Source: an uncultured Saprospiraceae bacterium
Lineage (GTDB): Bacteria > Bacteroidota > Bacteroidia > Chitinophagales > Saprospiraceae
Direction: 5' to 3'
Length of the DNA: 53,184 bases
Assembly (NCBI GenBank): GCA_937924805.1
Contig: CALDTZ010000007.1
Coordinates: 1-53,184 of the forward strand
Part shown: positions 1 through 7,194 of the stretch, piece by piece
How positions within the stretch are numbered: position 1 is the first letter of the stretch
Layout of the letters: every line of letters starts with the position of its first letter
Translations under genes and position numbers: made by a program
The notes under the pieces: model-generated
Databases searched by the model: none
The model's input: only the letters and a program-made list of their open reading frames with translations
What the model was told of the DNA's origin: nothing

Positions 1-2
1 AG

Positions 3-1289
3 ATTCAAGACAATAAGGATGTTTGTCTAGATGTTGAAGAAGCAGCTCAAATTCAAGGTAAAGTATATAGCGAAGATTATATTGGCTTAGAAAACTTTGA
101 AGTAGAATTACATGAGCAACAAGATGCGTCTATGCAGTTAGATTATACAGATGTTGAAGGTGATTATGAATTTAGTTCGGTTGATTTTTATGATTCTTAT
201 TTAGTAGATCCTGAAAATGATAGACATCCATTAAATGGTGTTTCTACGCTTGATATCGTAATGATCCAGCAACATATCTTAGGAATCAAAGATTTGGATT
301 CTCCATACAAAATTATTGCAGCAGATGCGAACAGTTCAAACTCTGTATCAGCGCAGGATATTACAGAAATCAGAAGGTTGATTTTAGGTGTAAATACAGA
401 ATTTACACATAAAGATTCTTGGGTATTTGTTAATGCAAACCATACATTTATTGACCCTACTACGCCATGGAATTATACAGATGTGTATGACATCCAGAGT
501 ATGTATGTTAATATTACAAATGCAGAATTTATTGCTGTAAAAACAGGTGATGTTAACCAATCGGTAATGGAAGAGTTGAATGGTCTTGAAATTGAAAATA
601 GATCAGCAGAGAAGGTAATGTTACAAGTAGAAGATCAAGCATTTAATGCTGGTGACATGGTTGACGTTGACTTTGCTATCAATTCTGATATTAATATGGT
701 TGGAATGCAATATACATTCAACTTTGATGCAGATATGTTTGAATTTGTAGCTGCAAAAAAAGGTATGTTAGCAATTCAAGATTATAATTTAGGTTTAGTG
801 AATGTTGGCGATGGTCAAATTACCGTGAGTGTAGATCAAGCACAAGGTGCTAAATTGGTTGAAGGAAATATCGTTTATAGCTTTACTTTGAAAGCATTGA
901 AGGATGGTGTTTTAAATGGTAATTTGGATATTACATCTGATATTACTAAAACAGAAATCTACAATTCTAACAATGAAGTTATGGAGTTAGGACTTGAGAT
1001 TAGAAATGAACTACAACAAGTTTCAGGTGAATTTACGTTATACCAAAATGAACCGAATCCATTTGCAGATATAACTTTAATCCCTTTCTACAATCCAAGT
1101 GATCGAGCAGTAAGCTTAACCATCTTTGATGCAGCGGGAAGAACTTTATATCAAGTAGCAGATAACTTTAGTAAAGGTTTTAAATACTTTGAAGTGAATG
1201 CGAATGAATTAGATAAAAATGGTGTTTTGTTTTATAGAGTTGAAGCAAATGGCTTTACAGCTATGAAAAAAATGGTCATCTTAAAATAG
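3..1289 (+). CDS. Secreted T9SS protein with dockerin-like and cohesin-like regions (5' end missing)
   Basis: The reading frame is open from the window edge, so the N-terminus lies outside. Counting from the first in-frame Met at 132, residues about 37-85 form a dockerin type I-like pair of calcium-binding repeats (NGVSTLDIVMIQQHILG, then ADANSSNSVSAQDITEIRR). Residues about 160-290 look like a cohesin/CARDB-type beta sandwich, with alternating hydrophobic strands and a typical V-x-V-x-F start. The last 80 residues are a T9SS type A sorting domain: YQNEPNPF, then GRTLYQ, ending KKMVILK. The protein should be exported, crossed through the outer membrane by T9SS and anchored or released at the surface. 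Its large missing N-terminal part probably carries adhesin repeats. A hairpin terminator follows directly. The function of the whole protein is unknown; family assignment of the tail is firm. Confidence 0.88.
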   Translation: MQDNKDVCLDVEEAAQIQGKVYSEDYIGLENFEVELHEQQDASMQLDYTDVEGDYEFSSVDFYDSYLVDPENDRHPLNGVSTLDIVMIQQHILGIKDLDSPYKIIAADANSSNSVSAQDITEIRRLILGVNTEFTHKDSWVFVNANHTFIDPTTPWNYTDVYDIQSMYVNITNAEFIAVKTGDVNQSVMEELNGLEIENRSAEKVMLQVEDQAFNAGDMVDVDFAINSDINMVGMQYTFNFDADMFEFVAAKKGMLAIQDYNLGLVNVGDGQITVSVDQAQGAKLVEGNIVYSFTLKALKDGVLNGNLDITSDITKTEIYNSNNEVMELGLEIRNELQQVSGEFTLYQNEPNPFADITLIPFYNPSDRAVSLTIFDAAGRTLYQVADNFSKGFKYFEVNANELDKNGVLFYRVEANGFTAMKKMVILK

Positions 1290-1314
1290 TGTAACCTTAA
1301 TACGGTTAAAAAAG

Positions 1315-1350
1315 AAAAGAGGCTATCTCCATTGAGGTAGTCTCTTTTTT
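1315..1350 (+). terminator. Intrinsic terminator of the T9SS protein gene
   Basis: A 15-base stem (1315-1329 with 1334-1348, including G-T pairs) closes a four-base loop CATT and runs into a T6 tract. It begins 26 bases after the stop codon. Its A-rich 5' side could also give a weaker terminator on the other strand, but no minus-strand gene ends here. Confidence 0.85.
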
Positions 1351-1453
1351 ATTTTATGAATGTTCTTTATTAAATGATCCATCAACACGAAGCATAAAAG
1401 GGTATCAAAATATTAATAAATGTTAATTTTCGCTTATTCCAAGATGGACGATG

Positions 1454-1461
1454 TATTTTTG
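1454..1461 (+). promoter_or_regulatory. Possible Bacteroidota -7 element (TATTTTTG)
   Basis: TATTTTTG matches the Bacteroidota -7 consensus TAnnTTTG and lies 17 bases before the ATG of the coiled-coil lipoprotein gene. No clear TTG -33 element is seen at the usual spacing, so this is a weak call from consensus only. Confidence 0.3.
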
Positions 1462-1478
1462 TTACATAATTATTAAAT

Positions 1479-2099
1479 ATGAGAATCCTTACCCTTTCAT
1501 TATTCAGTTTAGTTTTGTTATTTGGTTCATGTAAATGGAAAACTACGAAACAAGCACTCAAGCACGGTGAAGAACTAAAAGCATCGATAGAATCGTTTGA
1601 GAAGAATCGTGTGAAACTTTCAGATAAATTAGTAGAAAGTCTTGAAGATGCAGCCGTTGCTCTTAAAGAAGAAGACCCAAACCTACCAAAAGTTAGTAAA
1701 GACTTTGAAAAAGAATGGACATCCATTCAGAATAGATATAAAAAACTTAAAAAGAATTTTAGCGAAGTTGGAGAAAATTCGAACAACTATTTTGGTCAGC
1801 TCGATGAATTATCGAATAACATTACAAAAGAATCTTTGAAGCAAGAAGAATTGGCTAAAAATAGAGCATTAAAGGTTACGTGGGATACCAATTATAAAGA
1901 AGCAGAAAAGAGTATTAATCGGGTAACGGAAGTGTTGGAAGCAGGTAATGATTTTCACATGGTTCTCGTAGCCAGCAGTATTCGTCAGAAACTGGAACAA
2001 AATGTAGGAGAGTTAGCCATTATTTCACAACAAGCGAAAGCATTGTTGAACGATTTGCAAGCCTTTACACAAGCTGGTCGTGATTTAGTTGAAGGTTAA
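1479..2099 (+). CDS. Coiled-coil lipoprotein of unknown function
   Basis: The first 18 residues are a lipoprotein signal peptide with lipobox LFGSC, so the mature protein is predicted to be lipid-anchored at Cys18, facing the periplasm or the surface. The rest (about 185 residues) is rich in Lys, Glu, Leu and Asn, and is almost entirely helical with heptad-like spacing, which suggests a long coiled coil. There are no catalytic motifs and I do not recognise a family. The stop codon overlaps the ATG of the next gene (TAATG), so the two are very probably translated together. A possible -7 promoter element lies just upstream. The link to the phosphodiesterase is positional only. Confidence 0.75.
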   Translation: MRILTLSLFSLVLLFGSCKWKTTKQALKHGEELKASIESFEKNRVKLSDKLVESLEDAAVALKEEDPNLPKVSKDFEKEWTSIQNRYKKLKKNFSEVGENSNNYFGQLDELSNNITKESLKQEELAKNRALKVTWDTNYKEAEKSINRVTEVLEAGNDFHMVLVASSIRQKLEQNVGELAIISQQAKALLNDLQAFTQAGRDLVEG

Positions 2100-2632
2100 T
2101 GGAAATTGCATTAATATCAGATACACACAGTGATCATTTAGAAGAAGATGTAATTCACCATCTCAAAGATTGTGATGAAGTATGGCACGCAGGTGATTTA
2201 GGTACCTTGCCGATACTCGAGTATTGCGAACAGAATTATACTTTTCGTTCAGTATATGGTAACATTGATGGTAGAAAAATCCGTCGAATAGCTCCATTAG
2301 ATAACGTCTTCGAAGTAGAAGGAGTCAAAGTATACATTACTCATATTGGTGGGTATCCAGGAAGATATACCAAACGAGTTAGGGAAAAAATTGTAGGAAT
2401 TAATCCAGATTTATATATCTGTGGTCATTCCCACATATGTAAAGTGATGCGTGACAAGAAACTTAATCTAATCCATATGAATCCTGGAGCTTGTGGGCAC
2501 GTTGGTTTTCATACGATGCGAACAATGCTCAAATTTTCAATAAACAATGGTAAAATCGATAATCTTAGAGTTGTCGAATTGGGTCTTCGTGGGATTAAAG
2601 TCAAACCCAATGGAGAAATAAGCCAATTCTAG
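2099..2632 (+). CDS. YfcE/MJ0936-type metallophosphoesterase
   Basis: This 177-residue protein has the ordered metal-binding motifs of the calcineurin-like superfamily: DTHSD near residue 8, GDLGT near 33, GNIDG near 58, HIGG near 81, and CGHSHICK near 111, followed by NPGACG. The size and the late GHSH/NPGS block are typical of the small YfcE/MJ0936 phosphodiesterases, which are manganese- or nickel-dependent and hydrolyse model phosphodiesters; physiological substrates are generally unknown. It is cytoplasmic, with no signal peptide. It overlaps the upstream lipoprotein gene by one base. NPGAC replaces the usual NPGS, a common variant. Confidence 0.9.
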   Translation: MEIALISDTHSDHLEEDVIHHLKDCDEVWHAGDLGTLPILEYCEQNYTFRSVYGNIDGRKIRRIAPLDNVFEVEGVKVYITHIGGYPGRYTKRVREKIVGINPDLYICGHSHICKVMRDKKLNLIHMNPGACGHVGFHTMRTMLKFSINNGKIDNLRVVELGLRGIKVKPNGEISQF

Positions 2633-2713
2633 CACTCGTTGTCTCCGCTTTGTTGAAAAAAACAGCTTGGGGGGAAAAGGCATTCACTTTTATTTACTTC
2701 CATCTAGTATCCA

Positions 2714-3730
2714 TTAAAATGGATCGGAAAACGCCGGATTAGTAATAAATTCTTCATCTGTAAAGGTTTGTAAAAAATGAACGATATCAGTAATTTCCTG
2801 ATCGGTTAATCCAATGCCATCTTCGAGCTCATTTTCTACCGTAGTACTTGATTTTACTTCTGTTGCGTAATGCTGAATAACTTCGGCAAGGGTTTCGATC
2901 CTACCATCGTGCATATATGGAGCTGTAACAGCGATATTTCTTAAACTTGGCACTTTAAATTTTGCTCGATCTGAAGTAAGACCAGTTATATGCTCACGAC
3001 CGAAATCTGTCATTTGATCATCTTCATCTAATCCATTATTGATAAAACGATGTTCTGTATCGTCTAAATTAAATCGTTTATGGCAATTGTCACAAGCACT
3101 TTCTAAATACAATCTTTGCCCATCAATTTCTGATTCGGTGAGCGTAATTTCTCCTCGTTTGAATTGATCATACCTAGAATTATTCGAGACCATTGAAGTT
3201 AAGAATTGTTCAAAAGCTAACCCCATTTTTTCTTCCGTTATTTCATCACTTCCAAATGCTAATGAAAATTGATCTTGATAAATTGGTTCATTTGCTAATT
3301 TAGCAATCACATTTTCTAATGTTTCATCCATTTCTTTTTCGTCTTGGATAGGTAAGAGGGATAAATGACGGAGGGTAGGCGATCGACCATCCCAAAAGAG
3401 TCCATTTTCATTGTATGCTAGATTAAATAAAGCCATCGCCTGACGATTTCCAGTAAGGCTATCCACACCAAATGATACGATGTTGGGATCCGAGAATGCG
3501 TTTTCTTGTAAATGACAAGAGGCGCACGATATAGTATTCGTTCTTGATAGTTTTTTTTCATAAAACAACATTCGTCCGAGTTGTTTTCCCTCTTCTGTAA
3601 GTGGATTATCATCACGAACAGGTAATGGTGGAAATTCCATGTCTAATGGACTCAATGAATCGACAAGGCTTTCTGGAATGCATGATGAAAACGCTAATAG
3701 CATAAAAAGGTAAACGATTGATTTTTTCAT
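2714..3730 (-). CDS. Di-heme cytochrome c peroxidase (MauG/CcpA family)
   Basis: The protein has a short lipoprotein-like signal (LLAFSSC, Cys17) and two heme c attachment sites, CASCH at about 69-73 and CDNCH at about 213-217. The spacing is usual for bacterial di-heme cytochrome c peroxidases of about 340 residues. The segment NRQAMALFNLAYN and the late YMHDGR (probable Met ligand of the high-potential heme) match the family. It is expected to reduce hydrogen peroxide with electrons from a c-type cytochrome, in the periplasm and attached to a membrane. MauG-like oxidases share the fold, so a modifying oxidase cannot be excluded. It is a single gene with about 220 bases of upstream noncoding DNA. 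Confidence 0.9.
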   Translation of the reverse strand: MKKSIVYLFMLLAFSSCIPESLVDSLSPLDMEFPPLPVRDDNPLTEEGKQLGRMLFYEKKLSRTNTISCASCHLQENAFSDPNIVSFGVDSLTGNRQAMALFNLAYNENGLFWDGRSPTLRHLSLLPIQDEKEMDETLENVIAKLANEPIYQDQFSLAFGSDEITEEKMGLAFEQFLTSMVSNNSRYDQFKRGEITLTESEIDGQRLYLESACDNCHKRFNLDDTEHRFINNGLDEDDQMTDFGREHITGLTSDRAKFKVPSLRNIAVTAPYMHDGRIETLAEVIQHYATEVKSSTTVENELEDGIGLTDQEITDIVHFLQTFTDEEFITNPAFSDPF

Positions 3731-3768
3731 GATCTATGGTTTAGGTGCTTATTTATACTCAAAGAGTT

Positions 3769-3786
3769 ACCAATTTTAGAATTGGT
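3769..3786. promoter_or_regulatory. Inverted repeat upstream of the peroxidase gene
   Basis: ACCAATT-TTAG-AATTGGT is a perfect 7-base inverted repeat with a 4-base centre, located 38-56 bases before the ATG of the minus-strand cytochrome c peroxidase gene. The position suits an operator. The rest of 3731-3953 shows an A-run and nothing else I can name. No regulator gene lies nearby, so the role is a guess. Confidence 0.3.
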
Positions 3787-3953
3787 TGCTTTGCCTTTTA
3801 AAAAAAAAGTATGGTTTTGTTTTTTTGAAGAGGTAAGGGATGATGAATGGATTGATTTTAATAAGAGGAAGACCAACCCTAATCTTTTCTTGAGTACATC
3901 CTATTTTGATGCACCTTCGTATAAAATAATAAAAATGAAACTAAACCTAGATA

Positions 3954-5234
3954 TTATTTTAATATGGCTTTAGCATATTTTTCCCAACTTAAGTTAGGTT
4001 TGAATTTAACGATGTTTTCAGCAGATATCGGCTCATCTATTATACGAATCATAGTTGATGCCATAGAGTCAATATCTTCAGATTTAGCCATATAGCCATT
4101 TTCTCCATCTTTAATCGTTTCTGGAAAATGTCCAACATCTGTCGTTATTACCGGAAGCTCAAAGTTATAACTCAATGATTCAATCCCTGAGGGCGTTGCA
4201 TAATCATAAAAAAGCACAACGGCATTCGACGCTTGAAAATACTTATGAACATCTTCATTAGGGACATACGAACTGAAAACAGCTGTTTTGTCTTGAAGGT
4301 CATATTTTTCAATTAATGCCAATGGATCATAGCCTTGTTCGTCATCCTTTTTACCAACAATAAGTTTTTTTACAATTCCAAAAGTGAATTTTTTCAATTT
4401 TGTAATAATACTTTTATTATCTAAGGTATTCCAAAACAATTCACCACAAATCATGAAACTTACATCGTCTCGCTGATCAGCTACTTTTTTAAAAGCTTCG
4501 ATTGCATGGTGTAATCCTTTATATTTTCGAATAAAACCAAAAAAGAGTAGAACATGTTTTTTTAATTGATGCTTTTCCTTGAAAGCCTTAATATCAAAAG
4601 AAGGATCCGCTTTATATAGATCATAAATCGGGTGAAACAATTTAATGACAGGAATAGTCTCATGGTTGCTTAAATCCCGAGTACCATCATAGCTTAGCTC
4701 AAACTTTTTATTTGGATAGAGTTCTTTTAATTCTTCGAAGGTTTTTAAAGCATGAACGATATAGCTATCGGCTAATTTTAATCCCATTTTAGTGAGATTG
4801 GTATCAAGACTACTTTTTTCTTTTTGAGTAACAAAATGTAAGTCAATAATGATCTCTGCTTTCGTTCGTTTTTTTAAAGCACGAATGATTCGATTAATAG
4901 GAGGTCCTTGAATAGCTAATGACCATTGTAAAACAACAATATCTGGTTCGTAACTAGCGATTAACTTTGCTGTTTTAGTATAACTAAAAGGGTTGTTGTA
5001 ATTAGTAATATAATCACACGAAATATCAGTATCATCCAGTAAGCCTGTTTTACTAACAATATCTTTATAACTTCTTGGAATTATGCTAGGGTATTGGTGT
5101 AACCATGATACGATATGGACTTTCGTATTTTCGACTTTCGTTAAAGCTTTCGCTAATGAAGTATTGTAATTGGACATTCCTCCTTTGAAGGCTGGTCCAG
5201 TACCAAAGCAAACAACTGTTTTTTGTTTAGACAT
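3954..5234 (-). CDS. GT4-type glycosyltransferase
   Basis: This is a two-domain GT-B enzyme of about 426 residues. The N-terminal part has GTGPAFKGGMSNYN, the glycine-rich loop typical of GT4 enzymes. The C-terminal nucleotide-sugar domain begins at LLFFGFIRKYKGLHHAI and carries SGIESLSYNFELPVITTD, in the position of the family E-x7-E region. I chose the ATG at 5234, which follows AGAGGGGCAAC, over the one at 5264, which would add ten residues inside the preceding gene. It overlaps the epimerase gene by 8 bases, so the two form a translationally coupled operon. The likely role is surface polysaccharide or glycan synthesis; donor and acceptor cannot be told from sequence. Confidence 0.88.
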   Translation of the reverse strand: MSKQKTVVCFGTGPAFKGGMSNYNTSLAKALTKVENTKVHIVSWLHQYPSIIPRSYKDIVSKTGLLDDTDISCDYITNYNNPFSYTKTAKLIASYEPDIVVLQWSLAIQGPPINRIIRALKKRTKAEIIIDLHFVTQKEKSSLDTNLTKMGLKLADSYIVHALKTFEELKELYPNKKFELSYDGTRDLSNHETIPVIKLFHPIYDLYKADPSFDIKAFKEKHQLKKHVLLFFGFIRKYKGLHHAIEAFKKVADQRDDVSFMICGELFWNTLDNKSIITKLKKFTFGIVKKLIVGKKDDEQGYDPLALIEKYDLQDKTAVFSSYVPNEDVHKYFQASNAVVLFYDYATPSGIESLSYNFELPVITTDVGHFPETIKDGENGYMAKSEDIDSMASTMIRIIDEPISAENIVKFKPNLSWEKYAKAILK

Positions 5235-6276
5235 GTTGCCCCTCTTTTTTTGCAACTGCATCATAGACTCTCCTCAGTCCTTCTTCAATCGAAATTTTTG
5301 GTTTCCAACCTAGTCTTTCTTCCACATAGTCCATATTGCAATATCTTGAATGTACACCTACTGGCTTGTCTAGCAAACATTTGATCTCTGGGCTATATCC
5401 TGCAAATCCAGTAAATATCTCAATAACTTGCCTGAAATTAGTTAAGACACCCATACCAATATTTATCGCTGTACCATCGTTAATTTTATCAAGAGCAACC
5501 AAAGTACAATCAATGACATCATCGATATGAACAAAGTCTCTTCCTTGATATCCGGTACCCCAAACTTCAAATGGGTTTTCTTTAAAAACAGCTCTTTTTG
5601 CAATAGCAGGAATCGGATAAGTATAATTTTGATCTTCTCCATATCCTGAAAAAGGTCGTATACAAGCGATATGTAAACCGTAGTTTTCAGCAGCAATTTT
5701 GGCTAAAAATTCTCCGGTTAATTTTGTCCAACCATAGGTCATATCCGGCTGTCCCATATTCGCAAAATTAATATCCGTTTCTCTTAGTTGGATCGCTCCT
5801 GCTTCTGTCTGTTTACTGATAGGGTAGGCTGCACTGGAACTCGGATACAATATTCGTTTCGGTTTAGCACGAGTACACCAATAAAAGAATTCTGCATCAA
5901 TCGACAAATCAAGTGCTACTTTCATTGGATCTCCATCGATCATTGCACGTCCACCAACAATAGCTGCAAAATGGAATACATCCGCAAATTCAACAATATC
6001 CAACCCAAATTCAGTATTAAACCATTCAGGATCTTTGATTAAATGACGTATGATATCAATGAAATCACTTTCAATATAAACCAATCTTTCATCTTCACCA
6101 TAAATTTTTAACCCCTTGATTTCCCTGTTGAGAGGATGTTCTAACCACGTTTCTGGAGCGGTACCGACAGACAGATTATCAATAAATACAATTCTATCTG
6201 ATGTAGAGTTATATAGTTTTCGAACCATATTTTTTCCTACAAAGCCACAGCCTCCTGAAATAAGATGATTTTTCAT
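5227..6276 (-). CDS. NAD-dependent sugar epimerase/dehydratase
   Basis: This extended short-chain dehydrogenase has the Rossmann motif GGCGFVG at 8-14, the VFHFAAIVGG segment, the serine of SSSAAYP, and the catalytic pair in YGWTK near residue 180. RPFSGYGEDQ and GRDFVHIDDV follow in the usual order for nucleotide-sugar epimerases. Motifs and length (349) are closest to GDP-mannose 3,5-epimerase and related UDP- or GDP-sugar epimerases, but the exact substrate is uncertain. It is first in the two-gene operon with the GT4 gene, so it probably supplies that transferase or its pathway with an activated sugar. Confidence 0.88.
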   Translation of the reverse strand: MKNHLISGGCGFVGKNMVRKLYNSTSDRIVFIDNLSVGTAPETWLEHPLNREIKGLKIYGEDERLVYIESDFIDIIRHLIKDPEWFNTEFGLDIVEFADVFHFAAIVGGRAMIDGDPMKVALDLSIDAEFFYWCTRAKPKRILYPSSSAAYPISKQTEAGAIQLRETDINFANMGQPDMTYGWTKLTGEFLAKIAAENYGLHIACIRPFSGYGEDQNYTYPIPAIAKRAVFKENPFEVWGTGYQGRDFVHIDDVIDCTLVALDKINDGTAINIGMGVLTNFRQVIEIFTGFAGYSPEIKCLLDKPVGVHSRYCNMDYVEERLGWKPKISIEEGLRRVYDAVAKKEGQHV

Positions 6277-6306
6277 ATATGATTTTTATTTATATCTAAG
6301 TTCGCT

Positions 6307-6314
6307 CAAAATTA
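6307..6314 (-). promoter_or_regulatory. Possible -7 element for the epimerase-glycosyltransferase operon
   Basis: On the minus strand TAATTTTG fits TAnnTTTG and lies 31 bases before the epimerase ATG. A TTG occurs only 12 bases further up, closer than the usual -33 spacing. The remaining divergent spacer to the phosphoglucomutase gene (6277-6490) shows no other clear signal. Confidence 0.33.
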
Positions 6315-6490
6315 CCTTTTAACTGCCAAAAGAAAGTAAAATTTGGTATTGATTTTTAAGATTAGTCATTTTTACAGCCAAAGATTATTTAATGAGTCGA
6401 ATATTTTTTTAATGAAAAATGGTAAATTATTTTTAATGATAGGAATATATGCAGTCAAAACTTTAGCTTCGTAGTAATTTGAAAGAAATT

Positions 6491-7159
6491 ATGAAAGATA
6501 TAAATAACATTAAAGGATATATTTTTGACTTGGATGGCGTCATTGTCGATACAGCAAAACATCATAGAAATGCATGGAGTCAAATTGCAAGTACTTTTGA
6601 TGTAGAAATTACCGATGAAGTCAATGAAAAATTAAAAGGGGTTGGAAGAGAAGAGTCTTTGAATGTGATACTTAGATTAGCTAAAGTAGATCTAAAAGAG
6701 GATAAAAAGAATCGCTTATTGAGCCAAAAAAATGATATTTACCAAAAATTAGTTGCAAACCTAAATGCAACAGATATATTGCCAGATATACTCGATTTTG
6801 TTCGTGAAGCAAAGCAGGATGAAATGAAAATTGCGTTAGGTTCTGCCAGTAAGAATGCAGTGCTAATCCTTGAGAAATTAGGTATGGTATCACTCTTTGA
6901 TGTAATTATTGATGGAAGATATCCAAAAAAATCAAAGCCTAATCCTGAAGTATTCTTAATGGGAGCTGACCGGCTGAAGATTGATCCATCTCAACTTGTC
7001 GTGTTTGAAGATGCAAAAAGTGGAGTTGAAGCTGCGAATGCCGGAGGATTCATTTCAGTGGGCATTGGCGAATATGAATATTTGAATGCCGCAGATGTTG
7101 TCGTACCAGATTTCAAAAAACTAACACAGAAAAAGTTAGTAGACTTACTTAAGAAATAA
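6491..7159 (+). CDS. pgmB: Beta-phosphoglucomutase (HAD superfamily)
   Basis: The protein opens with FDLDGVIVDTAKHH: the nucleophile and acid/base aspartates of the HAD fold, followed by the AxHxxAW-type cap signature (HHRNAW) of beta-phosphoglucomutase. Later motifs are LGSASKNA (motif II), GRYPKKSKPNPEVF (motif III lysine) and VFEDAKSGVEAANAG (motif IV). At 222 residues it has the family length. It interconverts beta-glucose 1-phosphate and glucose 6-phosphate, normally after a maltose, trehalose or kojibiose phosphorylase. No such phosphorylase is in view. I chose ATG 6491 over an in-frame TTG at 6479. It is divergent from the glycosyltransferase operon. Confidence 0.87.
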   Translation: MKDINNIKGYIFDLDGVIVDTAKHHRNAWSQIASTFDVEITDEVNEKLKGVGREESLNVILRLAKVDLKEDKKNRLLSQKNDIYQKLVANLNATDILPDILDFVREAKQDEMKIALGSASKNAVLILEKLGMVSLFDVIIDGRYPKKSKPNPEVFLMGADRLKIDPSQLVVFEDAKSGVEAANAGGFISVGIGEYEYLNAADVVVPDFKKLTQKKLVDLLKK

Positions 7160-7194
7160 GAGATACCATCAATAAAACATTATTTAGTTAGCAC

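Noticed and set aside
3782..3973. Short open frame of 63 codons between the peroxidase and glycosyltransferase genes
   Set aside because: It begins at TTG, overlaps the end of the glycosyltransferase on the other strand, has a Lys- and Phe-rich composition from an A/T-run, and shows no domain or conserved start.
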